DNA of 64,000 nt. Origin: Azolla caroliniana (lineage: Eukaryota > Polypodiophyta). Position 1 is the stretch's first letter. The number at the start of each line of letters is the position of its first letter. The stretch is taken from NCBI GenBank assembly GCA_043228905.1, contig JBHGNT010000013.1, positions 17,484,001 to 17,548,000 on the forward strand, in the 5' to 3' direction. The notes beneath the pieces were generated by a model. It was not told where the DNA came from and searched no databases. It saw nothing but the letters and a program-made list of their open reading frames with translations. Shown here in pieces: positions 33,977 to 42,524 of this stretch. The position numbers and the translations under genes were made by a program.

Positions 33977-35266
33977 GTTAGCCGGGATGTTGAGTTCGAT
34001 GAATCGGCATCCTGGTACTCCGTACCGACTCCGACTTCCGATCCCGACCCAATGTCGGAAGATCAGGCCAGTGAGCCTGAATCAGCCCTCGCAGAGGATG
34101 ATGAAGCCGGGACTCAAGATGAGAGTCCGGAATCGTTACGGTTGAGTGGACTGAACGAGCAATTGAGTCGGTTGGACCGGTCGGATGAAGAGACGGCAAG
34201 TGGTGGAGACTCTGCCGTGTTCTCCCCGCGCAAGGAACTGAGGAAACGGTTCACGCGCAAAGAGAAGGGGAAGAGGAAGATGCCGGAATTCGAAACCGGC
34301 AACGACGAGTTGGATCGGTGCGTATCCGACTCCGGAAAGGAGAAAGGCGGATCTTCGGCAACGAAGACCGAACTGACCAAGAAGGGCCTCAAATCAGGTG
34401 ACGGTGCGTTGCGCCGATCAACCCGCCAGAAGGATCCCATCATGCGGTACGGGTACAATGAATACATGGCGCATCATTATGCGTACATGACTAAGGTGAC
34501 AGAAGAGCGTGAGCCGGAGAGCTACGCAGAAGCGGCAAAGGACGCAAATTGGCGTGCCGCTATGGACGAAGAAATGCGGGCACTCGATGCCAACGAAACT
34601 TGGGACCTAGTTGATCCTCCCCGTCACTGTAAACCGATCGGATGCAAGTGGGTGTACAAGGTCAAGTACAACGCCGACAGTTCTGTTAACCGGTACAAAG
34701 CCCGGTTAGTGGCGAAGGGATACGCGCAGACCCACGGAATCGACTACGACGAGACCTTCGCTCCTGTGGCAAAGATGACGACGGTTCGTGTGGTACTGGC
34801 GGTTGCTGCGGCAAGGGGGTGGCATCTTCACCAGATGGATGTGAAGAATGCCTTCCTTCAAGGAGAGCTTGAAGAAGAAGTCTTTATGACTCAGCCCCCC
34901 GGATTTCAATCGGAGATGAACAAGTCGGCGGTATGCCGACTGAAGAAGTCGCTTTACGGCTTGAAGCAAGCCCCCCGAGCTTGGAACGCGAAGATCACGC
35001 ACCGGTTGCGTAAGCTGGGGTTTGCTGTCTCTAAGTCGGACTCTTCGTTGTTCATCTGGCAAGGCTCTGACGGTCCGGTATGTATACTCTTGTATGTGGA
35101 TGATTTAGTCATCACCAGACCGGGTCTTCCCGAAATCAACCGCGTCAAGTCCCAGTTGTCGGACGCATTCGAAATGAAGGACCTGGGGGACCTTCATTAT
35201 TTTCTTAGGATCGAAGTGATCCGGACCCCGACGGCATATTGCTCTCCCAACGACATTACGTGTTGA
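33977..35266 (+). pseudogene. Copia-5 integrase end, linker and reverse transcriptase (after the TGA, before the frameshift)
   Basis: This is in frame with 31757-33976. SRDVEFDESASWYS ends the integrase domain; a long acidic/basic linker follows (34050-34440). The reverse transcriptase has NETWDLVDPP (about 34590), WVYKVKYNADSSVNRYKARLV (34650-34710), HQMDVKNAFLQGELEEEVFM (about 34832), LYGLKQAPRAWN and ILLYVDDLVITRP (catalytic YVDD, about 35090). One missing base near 35231 (IRTPT for IRTPDG) shifts the frame, which then stops at 35264. Confidence 0.9.
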
Positions 35267-36052
35267 ATATGCTGTATAAGTTCGGCATGACGCATTGCCG
35301 ACCTGTCTCCACACCCCTGGACCGGAACCAGAAGCTCTGTCCCAACTCTGGACCGGCCTACAATGAGAAACGGTTCCGACAAGTTGTCGGAAGCCTGATC
35401 TACTTAACCATCACCCGACCCGACATCAGCTATCCGGTCGGCATGGTAAGTCAGTTCATGCAGAAGCCGACCGTGGAGCACCTTCAGTGCGCACAACGAA
35501 TATTACGGTATGTCAGCGGCACTAAGGATCGGGGACTGCTATACCGGCGAGGTATACCCGAAGAGCTTGTCGGTTACACAGATGTTGATTGGGCTGGCGA
35601 TGCGTCTGATCGCCGCTCCACTTCCGGATACATGTTCTCCATAGGTAGCGCGGCCGTTGCGTGGAGCAGCAAGAAGCAACCCACAGTGGCTTTGTCAAGC
35701 ATTGAGGCTGAGTACTGGGCCGCTACCGTTGCCACTTGTGAAGCCATCTGGCTTCGGCGACTACTGCAAGACTTGCGGATCGAGGTACCGACCCCGATCC
35801 CGATTTACTGCGATAACATGAGCAGCCTGCAGCTCGCCAGGAACCCTGTGTTCCATGCTTGCAGAAAGCACATCGAGGTGCACTACCACTTCGTGCGTGA
35901 GCGGGTTCTGAGCAGTGAAGTTGACCTACGGTATGTTCATACGGATCGGCAGGTTGCCGACATCTTCACCAAGCCGCTCAGATCGGACAAGTTGCAGCAC
36001 TTTACCGACATGCTTGGTATTCAGCATCTCGACGTGCCGCATTTGAGGGGGA
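35239..36052 (+). CDS. Copia-5 reverse transcriptase C-terminus and RNase H
   Basis: The frame resumes after the one-base deletion: LSQRHYVLNMLYKFGMTHC, SLIYLTITRPDISYPVGM (about 35395), GYTDVDWAGDASDRRSTSGY (about 35570), SSIEAEYWAATVATCEA (about 35697), IYCDNMSSLQLARNP (about 35800), HIEVHYHFVRERV and VADIFTKPL (about 35955). These are the RNase H motifs with the catalytic Asp and Glu residues kept. The domain ends at HLRG (about 36050), where copia polyproteins normally stop; here the same frame continues. Confidence 0.9.
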
Positions 36053-36786
36053 GAAGCAAGGGCAAAGTCTCTACCGAAACGAGCAAAGGCCAAAAAATTG
36101 TTGAACCCGTCGGTAAGAGGAGAGCCGGAAGAAGAGGAGACAAGAAGATGAAAGAAGCCGAGTCGACGAAGGAAGTCGACACATCCGAACAGGTCGGAGC
36201 AAGCGGATGTGAAGAAGAGTTGTGCACTCAAGAAGAGAAGTGCATGTTGTGCGGAGGTCATCATGACGGTACTGACCATGATGCGGAGTCGAATGAAGAA
36301 TTCGATTTCGGTTCACCGGCTGAAGAAGCCGAGGGAAGCATGGAGAAGGCCAAGACTCGGAAGTGGTCCGATATGGTGAGAGGCCTGAAGCCGGAAGTCG
36401 AATCGGAGTGTACCGATTCGGACAAGAGCTGGAACGAGTCGGAGACAGCTGACTCGGATCAACAGATGGATCCGGACAAGTCGGATCGACTAAAGGCCAA
36501 GGGGACACGGACACAGCGGAAGTCGATGCCATCGTGGGAGAAACGACGGATCGGCAAGCGCCGGAGTCACAGCAACATGAGTGCTGAGATGGGCCTATTG
36601 AGCAGACATGCCGACCGAGAGGGTCGAGGCGCGCAGAACCAAAGGGGTCGCGGCAAACAGGACCGGACCGGACGAGGAGCGCGAGCAAGGCGGAGTGACG
36701 CCAAGAGAAGTCGGTTGGAAGAACCGACTGCCACAGAGGTCGACACTATGACCCCACCTCAGGTTGAGCTTGAGGGGGAGTGTTGA
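36043..36786 (+). CDS. Copia-5 C-terminal extension of pol between two polypurine tracts (unknown function)
   Basis: About 245 codons follow the RNase H domain without a stop and end at TGT TGA, the first bases of the 3' LTR. The protein is hydrophilic and strongly charged. It has a cysteine/histidine cluster (CEEELCTQEEKCMLCGGHHD, about 36208-36267) that could bind a metal, then acidic and Arg/Gly/Lys-rich parts (GRGKQDRTGRGARARR near 36650). I see no signal peptide, membrane segment or known domain, so it is not env-like. TTGAGGGGGAG occurs at both edges (36043-36053 and 36770-36780), as if DNA had been gained between duplicated polypurine tracts. Confidence 0.75.
   Translation: MRGRSKGKVSTETSKGQKIVEPVGKRRAGRRGDKKMKEAESTKEVDTSEQVGASGCEEELCTQEEKCMLCGGHHDGTDHDAESNEEFDFGSPAEEAEGSMEKAKTRKWSDMVRGLKPEVESECTDSDKSWNESETADSDQQMDPDKSDRLKAKGTRTQRKSMPSWEKRRIGKRRSHSNMSAEMGLLSRHADREGRGAQNQRGRGKQDRTGRGARARRSDAKRSRLEEPTATEVDTMTPPQVELEGEC
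36768..36780 (+). other. Copia-5 polypurine tract (LTR-proximal)
   Basis: GCTTGAGGGGGAG lies directly before TGTTGAG of the 3' LTR. A second identical 11-base core is at 36043-36053. Confidence 0.88.
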
Positions 36787-37110
36787 GTGGCAAGCTCAAC
36801 CGGAGTCGGATCGACTGAATAAGTCGGAGCCGGTAAGCGAGACGGATCGGGCGAAACGGATCGGTATGACGGTGAGCAACCGAACCGGCAAGCAGTGGAG
36901 GCCGGGTGCAATCCGTAACCGGAAGTCCAATCGGAAGCCTAGTATAGGATAGACTATTAGGTAGCTATAGTCTCGTAGTAAGTGTTAGATGCTCGTGTGA
37001 GCATTGAAGTACATAGTACTTCTGTCAGTCCCAAGAGGACTTGTATAAATAGTGCTACTTAGCACAGTGTGTATACTGAGTCTGGAAATAATTTTGAAAT
37101 TGTGTTCTGC

Positions 37111-37166
<56 letters not shown>

Positions 37167-37205
37167 GTTCTCTGTTTTACGCTTCCGCAAACACTCACGT
37201 TTACA
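36781..37205 (+). repeat. Copia-5 3' LTR
   Basis: The 425-bp copy of 31226-31662, with a shorter CT microsatellite (37110-37163). It is followed by the duplicated target GTTCC. Confidence 0.93.
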
Positions 37206-37890
37206 GTTCCACGATCGTCGGGTCTACGCACCCGATCTCCCCCAGCGCGAATGCAAAGAAGGCCTTCCCCTGCCTTCCAAGCATTCTCCAAAACCTGTCC
37301 TCCTCCGCTAGCAGTAGAAAGCCACCCCCACCGATCTTAAGCTCCTATAGCGTTTTGTCGGTGAACCGGTGTCCTATGTTGGCTGGATTCCGCAAACTTG
37401 CATCCGACGCGACCCCTTTCATCCGTTCCTCATTGCCCTCTGGTAAGGTTGCCACGACTAGCCTCACCTTCCGTTCCACACTCTTGTACGTCGTATCCAC
37501 ATGGGCCGTTCGATCCAACTCGACCTTTTCCCCGAAGTCCGCAATGACTTCGTACATCTCCACCAAGTTAACCGGAATCACCCAGTCTTCACTGAGGCCT
37601 TCTTCAATCACCTTTCCCATTTCTCCCAGGGTGTCGTCGAAAGAGACTGTCTCCACAGCGTTGCTAATTTCTTCGTCAGGGCTGAGGACTCCACACTCTC
37701 TGAAAACACTCCTCGGACCTCTTCTTTTCCCGGCCACCGACGCCGGCTATCGTACAACCTCCGTTGTCGGAGACCCAAAACTTCCTACCTATAGTGAAAA
37801 ACTTCCTACCTACTGTACACATGTGGGGTTCTTCCGGAGTGTCCGAACTACCACGGCCCCACGCCTTGATAGCCCTCTCTAAAAATGCCC
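37206..37890 (-). pseudogene. Gypsy-1 pol leader (upstream of reverse transcriptase)
   Basis: The minus-strand frame 37737-37345 (EEGLSEDWVIPVNLVEMYEV, AHVDTTYKSVERKVR) continues after a stop at 37343 through EEDRFWRMLGRQGKAFFAFALGE to PTIVE at the Copia-5 insertion point, then into the reverse transcriptase at 31225. I do not recognise a protease active site. Gag is absent upstream. Confidence 0.65.
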
Positions 37891-38384
37891 TCGGCCATCA
37901 CTGCCAAGAGTTTCGTGGTTATGCTCATGGTTCAGTCGCACGGTCAGGCATTGGAGCTCCTCATGTGTTGTTTCGCTTACGCGTGAGAAACTAAGGCGGG
38001 ACCGCGGGGGCCTTGGACCGAGGAGTGCAAGAGATCGAAGAGAGACGCACAGCCACCAGACAATGAAGGGAACCATGCAGGAAAACACCGAGAGACGGAA
38101 AACAGGAGAATCAATTCCAATAATAAGAATAATTACAACGATTGCAAGATTACAACCGGCAAGCCGGCAATAGACCCAACATAGGTGACCACACACCCAC
38201 GCATGCACATAGTGGAGAGTCTGCCGGAAGCACTCAGACTTTCCTCGAAGCAAAGGCGACCGACCCAAAACCCGCAGTGAACAACGATAAAGGAGGAGAG
38301 AGCTCGGTTCCCAGTCCGACAACGCCTCGTCCTCGCCAAAACGCGATACTCTCTCAGTCTTTTCCCCTTCCTTTTATAGGTCAC
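37891..38384 (-). other. Gypsy-1 5' region, probable R-U5 and leader
   Basis: No supported coding sequence. The TATA box at 38370-38380 (minus strand) puts the transcript start near 38340, so this stretch is probably the downstream part of the 5' LTR plus the untranslated leader. I could not locate its end or a primer-binding site. Confidence 0.5.
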
Positions 38385-38610
38385 CGGGGAGGGACCGTTG
38401 CATCCTGGTCACATCACCTTTATTCTCTGTCCCTTCGGACCGAGATTCTCTTTGATTTACTAACCTATTCATATATTCTACCTAGGATATTCACATTACG
38501 CTGGCCTATTCCTAGTGATGCACAAAGTGTTGGTTTGCGTGCTCATGCATAAGCACCGATTCACTTGCCTAATTCCCTGATTCCACCTAAGGCCGGTTTT
38601 CTCCATGACA
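38385..38610 (-). repeat. Gypsy-1 5' LTR (U3 portion)
   Basis: It matches 28160-28386 with scattered differences; on the minus strand it starts TGTCATGGAGAAAACC. Confidence 0.8.
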
Positions 38611-38880
38611 ACGGAGCCAACTGGTCCTCCCGAAAGTCGTTCAGCCGAATGATTCACAGATTGGGGTTGCCCCTGGAGTCGTATTTGCTTCGAGTGGTTA
38701 CGGCGAGTGAGGGGGCAACGTTAGATGACCTATTCGATTTCCGCCTAATCGAGTGAGGCACGGGTGTGGCTTCAAGAGTGATTTCGAACATTGGAGTTGC
38801 CAATCGAGATCTTCAAGGTGTACAAGAGAAAAGTTGTTGATGGAGGTTAGATAGATGGCGGTGGGAGAATCAAACAAAAC
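38611..38880 (-). other. Copia-4 leader and gag start remnant
   Basis: This lies between the Copia-4 primer-binding site and the gypsy insertion, so it should hold the untranslated leader and the first gag codons. Short open stretches exist (for example near 38698-38883), but none matches gag convincingly. Confidence 0.45.
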
Positions 38881-38897
38881 CACGCTCTGATACCATA

Positions 38898-39230
38898 TGT
38901 TGGGAGCACTGTCATATGATGCGAAACAAGATCAACACTCCTCTAGTGGAAGATCATAAGTAGATTAAAGATCACAGTGGATTGATGGCAGCATAGACAG
39001 AAAAACAGGAATGCAACTAGTGCGTTCGAGAGAGAGAAACAATTAAGCACAACTCAGAATATATTGCAATAGCCACCCGGAACAACAACCCCATAACTAG
39101 GTTACAAAGTCAATTTATATACTGAGTGACTTAGGGCAACTGCCCTTCTCACTATTTACATAAGTAGCCTAAGCCTAGTGTGTACAAAGGAGACGGTGTG
39201 AATACGTCCATTAGAAGCCCGTATTCAACA
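38898..39230 (-). repeat. Copia-4 5' LTR
   Basis: The unexpanded 333-bp copy runs TGTTGGGAGC...TATTCAACA in plus orientation. It preserves the empty site of the solo LTR at 22549 (38935-38965). On the minus strand a TATATAAA-type box is near 39118, with a CT tract (39026-39037) downstream. Confidence 0.93.
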
Positions 39231-39235
39231 CACGG

Positions 39236-39753
39236 ATGACGAGGCTACAATCCATAAGACTACGAACGTAGAACTGAAAGTGACGAGGCTAGGAACTCTA
39301 GAAGTTGAGTGATGAGACTATGAACTTAGGAAGCTATGGAGAGCATGAAGACATAGATGAAGAAGGAGACAATATGGCATGAAATGAGAATACTAGATTG
39401 GTGTGTCAATGATTGGCTTTGAATCCCTTGAAAGGGACGAAGGAGGTTACAAGTATTTATACAAGTTCTGAGATTGAATATCTCTAGAATAGACTTGAAA
39501 AATATTTCTAGAATATACCTAACAAATATCTCTAGAATATACCCGTCTAGAATACACCATAGAATATTTCTAAAATATATTAAAGGCTCTAGAATATTCT
39601 GGAATGTAGTATATACTAGAATATATAATGCTAAATTATTATTATATATAAATACATGCTCATATCCAGATGGTTAAGCATGACGTCTTTTAGATGTGAG
39701 GTTGGAAGTTCAATCCTCACCAACTACGTATTTCATGTCACGGTGTCGTGACA
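39236..39753 (-). repeat. LTR-G left LTR, distal part
   Basis: This continues 22446-22485. It matches 41360-41772, including the TCTAGAATATA repeats (39480-39620) and the terminal GTGACA. Two extra stretches (about 39260-39320 and 39600-39660) make this copy longer than the right LTR. A tRNA-like stretch with TGGTTAAGC and AGTTCAATCC (39671-39722) recurs in the other LTR (41690-41740). Confidence 0.82.
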
Positions 39754-40296
39754 TTATCCTCCCCTTTACGGCCGCCTTTTCGAAAGCATGGTGTAGGGGT
39801 GAATGGAAATTGGAGCACCAACAGGCGTGAGCGACCATATGTTGTCCTCACCGAGGACTGGAACACCAACGGACATGAGCGACCATGCGGCCCTCACCGG
39901 GAACTAGAACACAAACAAGAGTGAGCGACCATGTGTGGCCCTCACCTGGAACTGGAACACGAACGGGAGTGAGCAATCATGCATCCCTCACCGAGAACTG
40001 GAACACGAACAATCCTCACTAACTACGTATTTGATGTCACGGCGTCGTGACATTATCCTCCCCTTTACGGCCGCCTTTTCGAAAGCATGGTGTAGGGGTG
40101 AATGGAAATTGGAGCATCAATTGGCATGAGCGACCATGCGGCCCTCACCGGGAACTAGAACACGAACATGAGTGAGTGACCATGCAGCGCTCACCGGGAA
40201 CTAGAACACAAACAGAGGAATGAGCGACCATGCGGCCCTCATCGGGAACTAGAACACCACCAAGTGAGGGAGTGCAGTTGAAGAGGTTGACTCGAC
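39754..40296. repeat. LTR-G interior: ~300-bp duplication and ~60-bp repeats
   Basis: The end of the LTR plus the polypurine tract and following bases (about 39719-39813) recurs at about 40019-40115. Between and after these are degenerate repeats of GAGCGACCATGCGGCCCTCACCGGGAACTAGAACAC, 55-62 bases each (39810-40010 and 40115-40260). No coding frame. Confidence 0.8.
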
Positions 40297-41076
40297 TTCT
40301 TCTATCATGAGAGGGTGCTAGTGAGAAACTAACACGATCCCCACCAAGAAAGTGAGTGGTTGTTACCCCCACTGGAACTGGGAAGGTGAGCAATCGGAAT
40401 CGATTCTCATCAAAAGAAAGTGGAGCGGGACTTGAACTAAAATGAAAATGGAGTGCAAGCGAGCAATGGTTTGATCCCCACCAGGAAAGTGAGTAGTTGT
40501 GACCCCTACTAGAATTGGGAAGGTGAGCAATCGAAATCAATCCTCACCAAAATCTTCTTCTATCATGAGAGGGTGCTAGCGAGAAACCGACGCGATCCCC
40601 ACTAGGAAAGTGAGCGGTTGTGACCCCCACTGGAACTGGGAAGGTGAGCGATCGAAATCGGTCCTCGCCAAAGGAAAGTGGAGAGGGACTTGAACTAAAA
40701 TGAAAATGGAGTGCATGCGAGCAATGGTCTGATCCCTACTAGGAAAGTGAGCGGTTGTGACCCCCACCGGAACTGGGACGGTGAGCGATCAAAATCAATC
40801 CTCACCAAAATCTTCTTCTATCATGAGAGGCGCTAGCGAGAAACTGATGCGATCCCCACCAAGAAAGTGAGCGGTTGTGACCCCCACCGGAACTGGGAAG
40901 GAAGGTGAGCGATCGAAATCGGTCCTCGCCAAAGGAAAGTGGAGCAAAACTTGAATTAAATTGAAAGTGGAGTCCAAGCGAGCAATGATCCGATCCCCAC
41001 CAGGAAAGTGAGCGGTTGTGACTGCCACCGAAACTGGGAAGGTGAGCAATCGAAATCAATCCTCACCAAAATCCTG
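40297..41076. repeat. LTR-G interior: three tandem 258-bp units
   Basis: TATCATGAGAG marks each unit at 40303, 40561 and 40819, exactly 258 bases apart. Within each unit the block GTGAGCGGTTGTGACCCCCA...GGAACTGGGAAGGTGAGC occurs twice. Short open frames here (for example 40145-40540 minus strand) come from the repeat and are not genes. Confidence 0.88.
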
Positions 41077-41324
41077 ATGCACAATGATGCCTATAGATGA
41101 TAATAATGACAATGAAGAGGTTGGAACAATGATGATGATGAAAGACCATGCAAAGTAGTGTTGATGAAGATGAATCTTGGGCAAAGAGGTGTTGAAAATG
41201 ATGATGGCAAAGACAAGGATGTTGATGATGGTAACTCTGGAAGCAAGGATGGTGATGATGGTAACTCTAGAAGTAAAGGCCATGATGAAGACAAGTGATG
41301 CTTCTAGTTGGAAGGGATTCAAAT
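41077..41324. other. LTR-G interior, unique part
   Basis: A stretch rich in GATGATG, with repeated GGTGATGATGGTAACTCT, before the right LTR. No gene seen. Confidence 0.5.
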
Positions 41325-41772
41325 TGTCACAAACACACCAACCGCAGACTCAGACGAAGCACAGATGATGGGGCTACGAGCTTGGAACTTAAGAATATAG
41401 GAATAACACAAGAGCATGAAGACAGAGACGAAGGAGACAAGATGGAATGGAACAAGAATACTATATTTGTGTGTCAATGACTGGCGTTGAATCCCTTGAA
41501 AGGGACCAAGGAGGTTACAACTATTTATACAAGTTCTAAGATTGAATATCTCTAAAATATACTTGAGAAATATCTCTAGAATATACCCGACAAATATCTC
41601 TAGAATATACCCGTCTAGAATACACCATAGAATATTGCTAGAATATATTAAAGGCTCTAGAATATTCATGAATTATACTCATATTCATATGGTTAAGCAT
41701 GATGTCTTGTAGATGTGAAGTTGGAAGTTCAATCCTCACCAACTATGTATTTGATGTCATTGTGTCGTAACA
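41325..41772 (-). repeat. LTR-G right LTR
   Basis: It runs TGTCACAAACAC...GTGTCGTAACA, 448 bp, followed by the target duplicate TAACC (41773-41777). The segment CACCAACCGCAGACTCAGACGA aligns with the left-LTR piece stranded at 22455-22480, on the other side of Copia-4. Confidence 0.85.
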
Positions 41773-41777
41773 TAACC

Positions 41778-42188
41778 CATAGTTTGTAATATTCACATAC
41801 GTCCAATTTAGTAGACGTATGCAAACATTTGCATATGGTCACGTATCATACGTGATATTCGTTTCCCGTTTTTTTTCCCTTTTGGGGTTTTTTTTTGGTG
41901 ATATACGTGCGTCACAAGTCTGAGAAGGACGAAACGAACCAAGCATGCGACCTCCACCCACGGCTCTCCTCTTCCTAGCTTTGCAATTGGACCAACCAAT
42001 CATGTTCATCTTTTACTCCATCTCCCTTTCTGTAGAAGATGAGCATGATGATGATGGTGGTGGAGCAACAACCATGGCTCCTTCTGACCCCCCTCGTTCT
42101 TGTACCCAATCATCATCCCATCTTTGTGCCTGATAAGCTTTGTGATAGCTCCACTTATACCGCCAAATCTAGAGGTCCCTTCTAATTT

Positions 42189-42224
<36 letters not shown>

Positions 42225-42482
42225 TGGTTGTGGTTGCCTTTCAATGTGCTCTAGATGAGGAGGAGCCATGGCATGGATAGCATAGAAGAGGGTTTGAAGA
42301 ACACAATGAATGAAAAACTAGAGGGGGGGGGGGGGATTGGGTAAACATGAAATAATAAATATAGACGAATGGATTTCAATCATACTTGGAGCCATTTCAC
42401 GCATGAGTATGATACGAATATTCACGTATGAGTATTACACGAATGGGAAGTATGGCTCGAACTATGCTCTAACCCATGAGAT

Positions 42483-42484
<2 letters not shown>
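41778..42484. other. Flank of LTR-G, no confirmed gene
   Basis: This may continue LINE-2 upstream, since LTR-G inserted in it, but I cannot show it. A minus-strand frame near 42185-42010 reads SRFGGISGAITKLIRHKDGMMIGYKN-like sequence that I do not recognise. A GA tract (42192-42220), a run of 13 G (about 42324-42336) and repeats of ATACGTGA/CACGTAT motifs are also present. Confidence 0.45.

Positions 42485-42524
<40 letters not shown>

Larger units (their letters stand above)
31226..37205 (+). mobile_element. Copia-5: nearly intact Ty1/copia element with an extended pol
   Basis: LTRs at 31226-31662 (437 bp) and 36781-37205 (425 bp) differ mainly in CT-repeat length and about ten substitutions, mostly C/T. 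The target duplication is GTTCC (31221-31225 and 37206-37210). The primer-binding site is at 31663-31674, and the polypurine tract at 36768-36780. One long frame is broken only by a TGA (33974) and a one-base deletion near 35231. After RNase H the frame runs on for about 240 codons to a stop inside the 3' LTR. This is the innermost and youngest level of the nest. Confidence 0.95.
28160..38610 (-). mobile_element. Gypsy-1: truncated, gag-less Ty3/gypsy element carrying Copia-5
   Basis: A direct repeat (28160-28386 and 38385-38610, about 226 bp) starts TGTCATGG on the minus strand and bounds the element. Inside, on the minus strand, are a pol leader, reverse transcriptase, RNase H and integrase in gypsy order. 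No gag frame is visible between the 5' repeat and pol. A TATA box (CCTATAAAAGG, 38370-38380) lies just inside the 5' repeat. The true LTR therefore probably extends to about 38000, and the left copy has lost its R-U5 part. No target duplication is visible at the Copia-4 junctions. Confidence 0.8.
22486..39230 (-). mobile_element. Copia-4: Ty1/copia element inserted in the LTR of LTR-G
   Basis: LTRs are 22486-23782 (3', enlarged) and 38898-39230 (5', 333 bp). The target duplication CACGG is at 22481-22485 and 39231-39235. The primer-binding site (minus strand) is at 38884-38895, an exact TGGTATCAGAGC. The polypurine tract ACGAGGGAG is at 23783-23791. The coding order on the minus strand is gag (28159-27440), protease, integrase, reverse transcriptase, RNase H. 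A gypsy element with nested Copia-5 separates the gag start from its leader. Confidence 0.93.
22446..41772 (-). mobile_element. LTR-G: non-coding LTR retroelement, outermost host of the nest
   Basis: LTR copies are 22446-22485 plus 39236-39753 (split by Copia-4) and 41325-41772. Termini are the inverted pair TGTCAC...GTGACA (the left copy now starts TATCAC). The target duplication is TAACC (22441-22445 and 41773-41777). The interior (39754-41324) is about 1.6 kb of minisatellite-like repeats with no reading frame of substance. A polypurine tract (AAAGGGGAGGATAA, minus strand, 39754-39767) suggests minus orientation. I found no primer-binding site. It resembles TRIM/LARD-type non-autonomous elements. 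Confidence 0.8.

Noticed and set aside
36043-36786. Env-like third gene in Copia-5
   Set aside because: No signal peptide, transmembrane segment or separate start; the segment is hydrophilic and fused to pol.
40145-41059. Several overlapping minus-strand frames of 60-130 codons
   Set aside because: They repeat every 258 bases with the tandem units of LTR-G and change frame between units.
40261-41080. CRISPR-like array
   Set aside because: Units are 258 bp, wholly repeated without unique spacers, in a plant nuclear context.
39236-41772. LTR-G as a simple segmental duplication
   Set aside because: The two 450-560-bp repeats have exact inverted TGTCAC/GTGACA ends and a TAACC duplication outside, and the left copy is completed by the piece at 22446-22485, which fits LTRs better.
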